Made by a program: the position numbers and the translations under genes
Part shown: in pieces, positions 6,810-9,184 of the stretch
How positions within the stretch are numbered: position 1 is the stretch's first letter
How the letters are laid out: every line of letters starts with the position of its first letter
The notes under the pieces: model-generated
What the model saw: the letters and a program-made list of their open reading frames with translations, nothing else
Database searches by the model: none
Told to the model about the DNA's origin: nothing
Source of the DNA: Holosporales bacterium
GTDB lineage: Bacteria > Pseudomonadota > Alphaproteobacteria > UBA3830 > JAIRMZ01
Assembly (NCBI GenBank): GCA_031273665.1
Contig: JAISRK010000036.1
Coordinates: 1 to 9,184, forward strand
DNA: 9,184 nt
Direction: 5' to 3'

Positions 6810-8149
6810 TACTTCTTCCTTTTACGAAATTCTGAGACGATTTCCAGCGGTGCACGCGTAAGGCCTAAGGCCTTTTCAGGAATGTCCCGTGTGATCGTAC
6901 TTCCCGCCCCAATGATCGCCTCTTTTCCAACACGTACCGGCGCGACGAGTGCCGTATTGGATCCAATAAAAGCTCCGTCTTCTATGATTGTTTTATGTTT
7001 TTCTCTTCCATCGTAGTTACATGTAATTGTTCCAGCGCCGATATTACAGGCCTTTCCGAGAGAGGCGTCACCGATGTAGCTCAGGTGGTTGACCTTTGTC
7101 CCTTCCTCAATATGGGCGTTTTTAATTTCTACAAAGTTACCGACATGCACTCGATCGTCTATCGTTGTCCCGGGACGCAAACGGGCAAAGGGGCCAACAA
7201 CAGCGTTTTTTCCCACTGTGACATCCTCTAAAACACAAAAAGGACCAATGCGACTGCCAGCGCCTACTTGTACCCTTTTATCAAAAAAGACATGTGGAAG
7301 CACTGTCACATCGGGCTCCAGATGTGTGTCATAAGAAAAGTATACGGTTTCTGGATCTATTAATGTGACGCCGTGAGCCATGGCGTCCGTACGGGCGCGC
7401 TCCTGAAAGGTTCGCTCTAAAGCAGCCAAGTCCGCGCGGGTATTTGCGCCGCGTAGCGCCTCTGCTGAGGCTTCGGTGTAGGTACAATGCCAACCATTTG
7501 CATGCGCCAACGCTACAATGTCTGTCAAGAAGATTTCACGTCCTTGTCGTGGCATAATTTGAGGTAGCAAATGCAACGCTACCTCGCGGTGGAGTAACAT
7601 ACCTGCGTTACATAAAGGGTGGGCCAGTTCATGCTCGCTCGCTTCTTCTGCCTCTACAACAGCTTTGATGCCGTGTCCATCGGTCGTTGGGATAAGACGC
7701 GCGTACATGGCCGCCTCTTGTGGATGCATAGCGAGCAAGACAACGCCCGTTCGTGCGCGTTCCTGAGCTTTGAGAAGTAACGACTGGAGCATTTCTTTTG
7801 TAACAAGAGGGGTGTCACCGTAAAGAACCAACGCCCAGTTCGTTGAGTCCAACATCTCGTGCAATGCGCGCTGTACTGCTTCACCCGTTCCGCGAGGTGG
7901 ATCCTGAACGACAAGAGAGAGTCGTGCTGTGTCTACATCTATGACATGTGCGGGAAAATGCGATATTACTTCTTGCAAATCCGGAGAAACGACGGCAGTA
8001 ATCTTGGGAATTCCGCAGAGTTGTGCCGTCCTGATGCAGTGGCCGAGTAGGGGAAGTCCCCCCACCGGATGAAGCACTTTCGGATGGCATGATTGCATGC
8101 GCGCCCCCTTTCCAGCGGCAAGAACTACACAGAATACCGTTGAAAACAT
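6809..8149 (-). CDS. glmU: Bifunctional GlmU: GlcN-1-P acetyltransferase / GlcNAc-1-P uridylyltransferase
   Basis: GlmU carries out the last two steps to UDP-GlcNAc. From the ATG at 8149 it is 446 aa. The N-terminal uridylyltransferase domain has 'LAAGKGARM' (10-18), Lys24 in 'HPKVLHPVGG', 'QDPPRGTGEAV' (82-92) and 'YGDTPLV' (110-116). The C-terminal left-handed beta-helix shows repeated hexapeptides and the acetyltransferase site 'VNHLSYIGDA' with the catalytic His at about 355, plus 'GAGTITCNYDG' and 'FIGSNTALVAPV'. The frame is open a little further to a GTG at 8167. I chose 8149 because GAGG lies 6 bases before that ATG and the protein then begins at the usual distance from the AAGKG loop, whereas the GTG has no ribosome site. 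It is first in the glmU-glmS operon. GlmM, which acts between the two enzymes, is not encoded here. Confidence 0.97.
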   Translation of the reverse strand: MFSTVFCVVLAAGKGARMQSCHPKVLHPVGGLPLLGHCIRTAQLCGIPKITAVVSPDLQEVISHFPAHVIDVDTARLSLVVQDPPRGTGEAVQRALHEMLDSTNWALVLYGDTPLVTKEMLQSLLLKAQERARTGVVLLAMHPQEAAMYARLIPTTDGHGIKAVVEAEEASEHELAHPLCNAGMLLHREVALHLLPQIMPRQGREIFLTDIVALAHANGWHCTYTEASAEALRGANTRADLAALERTFQERARTDAMAHGVTLIDPETVYFSYDTHLEPDVTVLPHVFFDKRVQVGAGSRIGPFCVLEDVTVGKNAVVGPFARLRPGTTIDDRVHVGNFVEIKNAHIEEGTKVNHLSYIGDASLGKACNIGAGTITCNYDGREKHKTIIEDGAFIGSNTALVAPVRVGKEAIIGAGSTITRDIPEKALGLTRAPLEIVSEFRKRKK

Positions 8150-8164
8150 CCGCTTCCTCGTTGT

Positions 8165-8192
8165 CACGGAGGGAGTCTATCGTGTTTCCGTG
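8165..8192 (-). repeat. Inverted repeat in the glmU leader
   Basis: CACGGA (8165-8170) and TCCGTG (8187-8192) form a perfect 6-bp inverted repeat around a 16-base loop. In the glmU transcript the hairpin would end 15 bases before the ATG at 8149 and would include the alternative GTG (8165-8167) in its stem. It may be a modest 5' hairpin or chance. Confidence 0.4.
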
Positions 8193-8240
8193 TGCTCAGG
8201 AACCACTTTCCGCAACATTCTCTTTACAAAATATTGCACT

Positions 8241-8277
8241 TCCGAAAAAATGCGAACACCGTTAGACTCGTTTCGGA
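8241..8277 (+). repeat. Inverted repeat just upstream of the trxA ribosome binding site
   Basis: TCCGAAA (8241-8247) and TTTCGGA (8271-8277) are perfect complements. Directly inside them CGA (8253-8255) can pair with TCG (8268-8270), leaving a 5-base bulge on one side and a 12-base loop. The right arm ends 1 base before the AAGGAGG ribosome site of trxA (8279-8285). It could be a leader hairpin or a dyad operator. Confidence 0.5.
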
Positions 8278-8295
8278 CAAGGAGGAGAGAAAAAT

Positions 8296-8619
8296 ATGGC
8301 GATAGAACACGTGACGGATGAGACTTTTGCCGGTGAAGTACTTGACGCGTCTGTGCCGGTATTGATCGATTTTTATGCCGATTGGTGTGGACCGTGTCGC
8401 ATGCTTTCTCCGATTTTAGAGGAACTGGCGGTGCAATTCCCCGATACTCTTAAGATCTACAAACTCAATATCGATACAAGCCCTCAAACGCCGACGCGTT
8501 ACGACGTGATGAGCGTTCCAACACTGTTATTGTTTAAGAATGGGGTGCAATGTGCCCTCTCTGTAGGATCGCAATCGAAAAGCAAGATGGTCGCTTGGCT
8601 GACGCCTTATTTGACGTAG
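8296..8619 (+). CDS. trxA: Thioredoxin TrxA
   Basis: This is a cytoplasmic thioredoxin that reduces disulfides in target proteins, for example ribonucleotide reductase and methionine sulfoxide reductase, and is itself reduced by thioredoxin reductase. The 107 residues have the full classical layout: the active site 'WCGPC' at 30-34, the buried Asp25 in 'LIDFYADW', and the cis-proline loop 'SVPT' (Pro75). The length matches E. coli thioredoxin, and there is no signal peptide or membrane segment. The ATG at 8296 has a strong AAGGAGG (8279-8285) about 10 bases upstream. The HIT gene follows 13 bases after its stop, probably in the same transcript. In many alphaproteobacteria trxA follows addA; here it lies on the other side of glmU-glmS and reads in the opposite direction to addA. 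Confidence 0.96.
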   Translation: MAIEHVTDETFAGEVLDASVPVLIDFYADWCGPCRMLSPILEELAVQFPDTLKIYKLNIDTSPQTPTRYDVMSVPTLLLFKNGVQCALSVGSQSKSKMVAWLTPYLT

Positions 8620-8632
8620 ATACGAGAAGAGC

Positions 8633-8989
8633 GTGTACGATCCTAACAATGTTTTTGCTAAAATCCTGCGGGGTGAACTGCCAGTTACGCGTGTTTATGA
8701 AGATGCACATGTCCTAGCTTTTAAGGATATTCGTCCTGCGGCGCCTATTCATGTTCTCGTGGTGACGAAGGCGCCTTATACCTCCTTCGACGATTTTTCT
8801 GTGCATGCCAGCAAGGAGGAAGTTATTCAATTCTGGGGAGGCGTGCGCGAAACAGTGCATGCTTTAAAGCTTTCTGCACGCGGCTATAGGGTAATTACCA
8901 ATGTAGGTGCTGATGGCGGTCAAGAAGTGCCGCACTTTCACGTGCATATCCTAGCTGGAAAGCCCCTCGGTGCTAAGGTGTGTGCCTAG
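8633..8989 (+). CDS. HIT-domain nucleotide-binding protein (HinT-like)
   Basis: This is a 118-aa member of the histidine triad family, Hint branch, which hydrolyses AMP-lysine and other nucleoside phosphoramidates. The signature is 'HFHVHIL' (101-107), with His101, His103 and His105; the middle His is the expected nucleophile. The N-terminal 'YDPNNVFAKILRGELP' and 'VYEDAHVLAFKDI' are the standard Hint opening, and 'TNVGADGGQEV' precedes the triad. The start is GTG at 8633 with a weak GAGAAGA ahead. It begins 13 bases after trxA, so co-expression is likely. The cellular role of bacterial Hint proteins is not well defined, and nothing here narrows it further. A small hairpin follows the stop. 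Confidence 0.94.
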   Translation: MYDPNNVFAKILRGELPVTRVYEDAHVLAFKDIRPAAPIHVLVVTKAPYTSFDDFSVHASKEEVIQFWGGVRETVHALKLSARGYRVITNVGADGGQEVPHFHVHILAGKPLGAKVCA

Positions 8990-8994
8990 CGGAA

Positions 8995-9012
8995 ATTTGC
9001 GATAACGCAAAT
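8995..9012. terminator. Possible bidirectional terminator hairpin between the HIT gene and phaB
   Basis: ATTTGCG (8995-9001) and CGCAAAT (9006-9012) form a perfect 7-bp stem with a 4-base loop in the 36-base gap between two converging genes. Position and shape suit a shared terminator, but neither strand has a continuous T-run right after it; the plus strand has only TTTCTTT from 9021. Termination strength is uncertain. Confidence 0.45.
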
Positions 9013-9025
9013 CTTGGAAGTTTCT

Positions 9026-9184
9026 TTATCCGAAATACTGCCCGCCATTAACGTTGATGGTCGCCCCCGTTATGAATGCTGCTTGGTCAGAAACAAGGAA
9101 CAGAGCAGCGCGAGCGATTTCCTCAGGTGTCCCTAACCGTCCTACGGGAATACTTGAAACGATTTGTTCAAGAACAGGAGCGGG
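9026..9184 (-). CDS. phaB: Acetoacetyl-CoA reductase, C-terminal part (cut by window edge)
   Basis: The last 52 codons and TAA stop of a short-chain dehydrogenase/reductase are visible on the minus strand; the start lies beyond the right edge. The segment holds 'IPVGRLGTPEEIARA', the SDR C-terminal helix, then 'AAFITGATINVNGGQYFG'. The ending 'NGGQYF' is the form seen in PhaB, which reduces acetoacetyl-CoA to 3-hydroxybutyryl-CoA for polyhydroxybutyrate, rather than the 'NGGM' of many FabG proteins. FabG (3-oxoacyl-ACP reductase) remains the alternative because the catalytic Ser-Tyr-Lys and the cofactor loop are not in view. Confidence 0.82.
   Translation of the reverse strand, partial: PAPVLEQIVSSIPVGRLGTPEEIARAALFLVSDQAAFITGATINVNGGQYFG

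Larger units (their letters stand above)
8150..8295. promoter_or_regulatory. Divergent promoter region between glmU and trxA
   Basis: This gap must serve both glmU (minus) and trxA (plus). For glmU, TTCGCA (8251-8256) and TATTTT (8228-8233) lie 17 bases apart on the minus strand, each matching consensus at 4 of 6 positions. For trxA, TTTACA (8223-8228) with AAAAAT (8246-8251), also 17 apart, is possible, so the two promoters would overlap. A later alternative for trxA is TAGACT (8263-8268) as -10, but its -35 is poor. These are pattern matches only. Confidence 0.3.

Noticed and set aside
6776..6840. glmS ribozyme or riboswitch upstream of glmS
   Set aside because: The region upstream of the glmS start is the coding end of glmU with a one-base overlap; there is no room for such an element.
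4082..7346. 14-base match AAGAAAAGTATACG at 4082-4095 and 7333-7346
   Set aside because: One copy is in a promoter region and the other inside glmU coding sequence. A single A-rich 14-mer match in 9 kb is not far from chance, and I found no further copies.
1..9184. Mobile element, CRISPR array, tRNA or rRNA gene, or phage defence system
   Set aside because: No transposase, integrase, direct-repeat array, cloverleaf or rRNA-like stretch was seen. Nearly all of the window is assigned to housekeeping genes.

Overview
The window is a dense stretch of bacterial chromosome, almost certainly from an alphaproteobacterium. The clearest taxonomic signal is the AddA/AddB pair, whose motifs match the alphaproteobacterial form of the recombination nuclease (AddB has no Walker A at its N-terminus, and AddA opens with an 'ASAGTGKTK' start). 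A TIGR01459-type HAD protein and a PhaB-like reductase fit the same group. Base composition looks close to balanced by eye. The genus cannot be named from this sequence, and I see no phage, transposon, CRISPR or RNA gene.

Layout. Positions 1-3944 hold a minus-strand cluster read tsaE -> addB -> addA: the tRNA t6A ATPase subunit, then the two subunits of the double-strand-break helicase-nuclease. Spacing is 7 and 3 bases, and addA runs off the left edge. A divergent gap (3945-4138) separates it from a plus-strand HAD-family hydrolase (4139-4933). Next come glmU -> glmS on the minus strand (8149 down to 4983), which share one base at a TAATG junction. They encode the enzymes at the two ends of UDP-N-acetylglucosamine synthesis; glmM is not here. 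A second divergent gap (8150-8295) carries two inverted repeats and leads into a plus-strand trxA-HIT pair (8296-8989). A small hairpin follows, and then the last 52 codons of a converging phaB-like gene, cut by the right edge.

How the genes relate. Most are housekeeping: DNA repair (AddAB), tRNA modification (TsaE), cell-wall precursor supply (GlmU, GlmS), thiol redox (TrxA) and nucleotide-phosphoramidate or dinucleotide hydrolysis (HIT). PhaB suggests polyhydroxybutyrate storage. I do not see a new multi-gene system. The points worth a second look are the two divergent control regions, several start-site corrections, and the lack of the amgK/murU genes that often lie between tsaE and addB in related bacteria.
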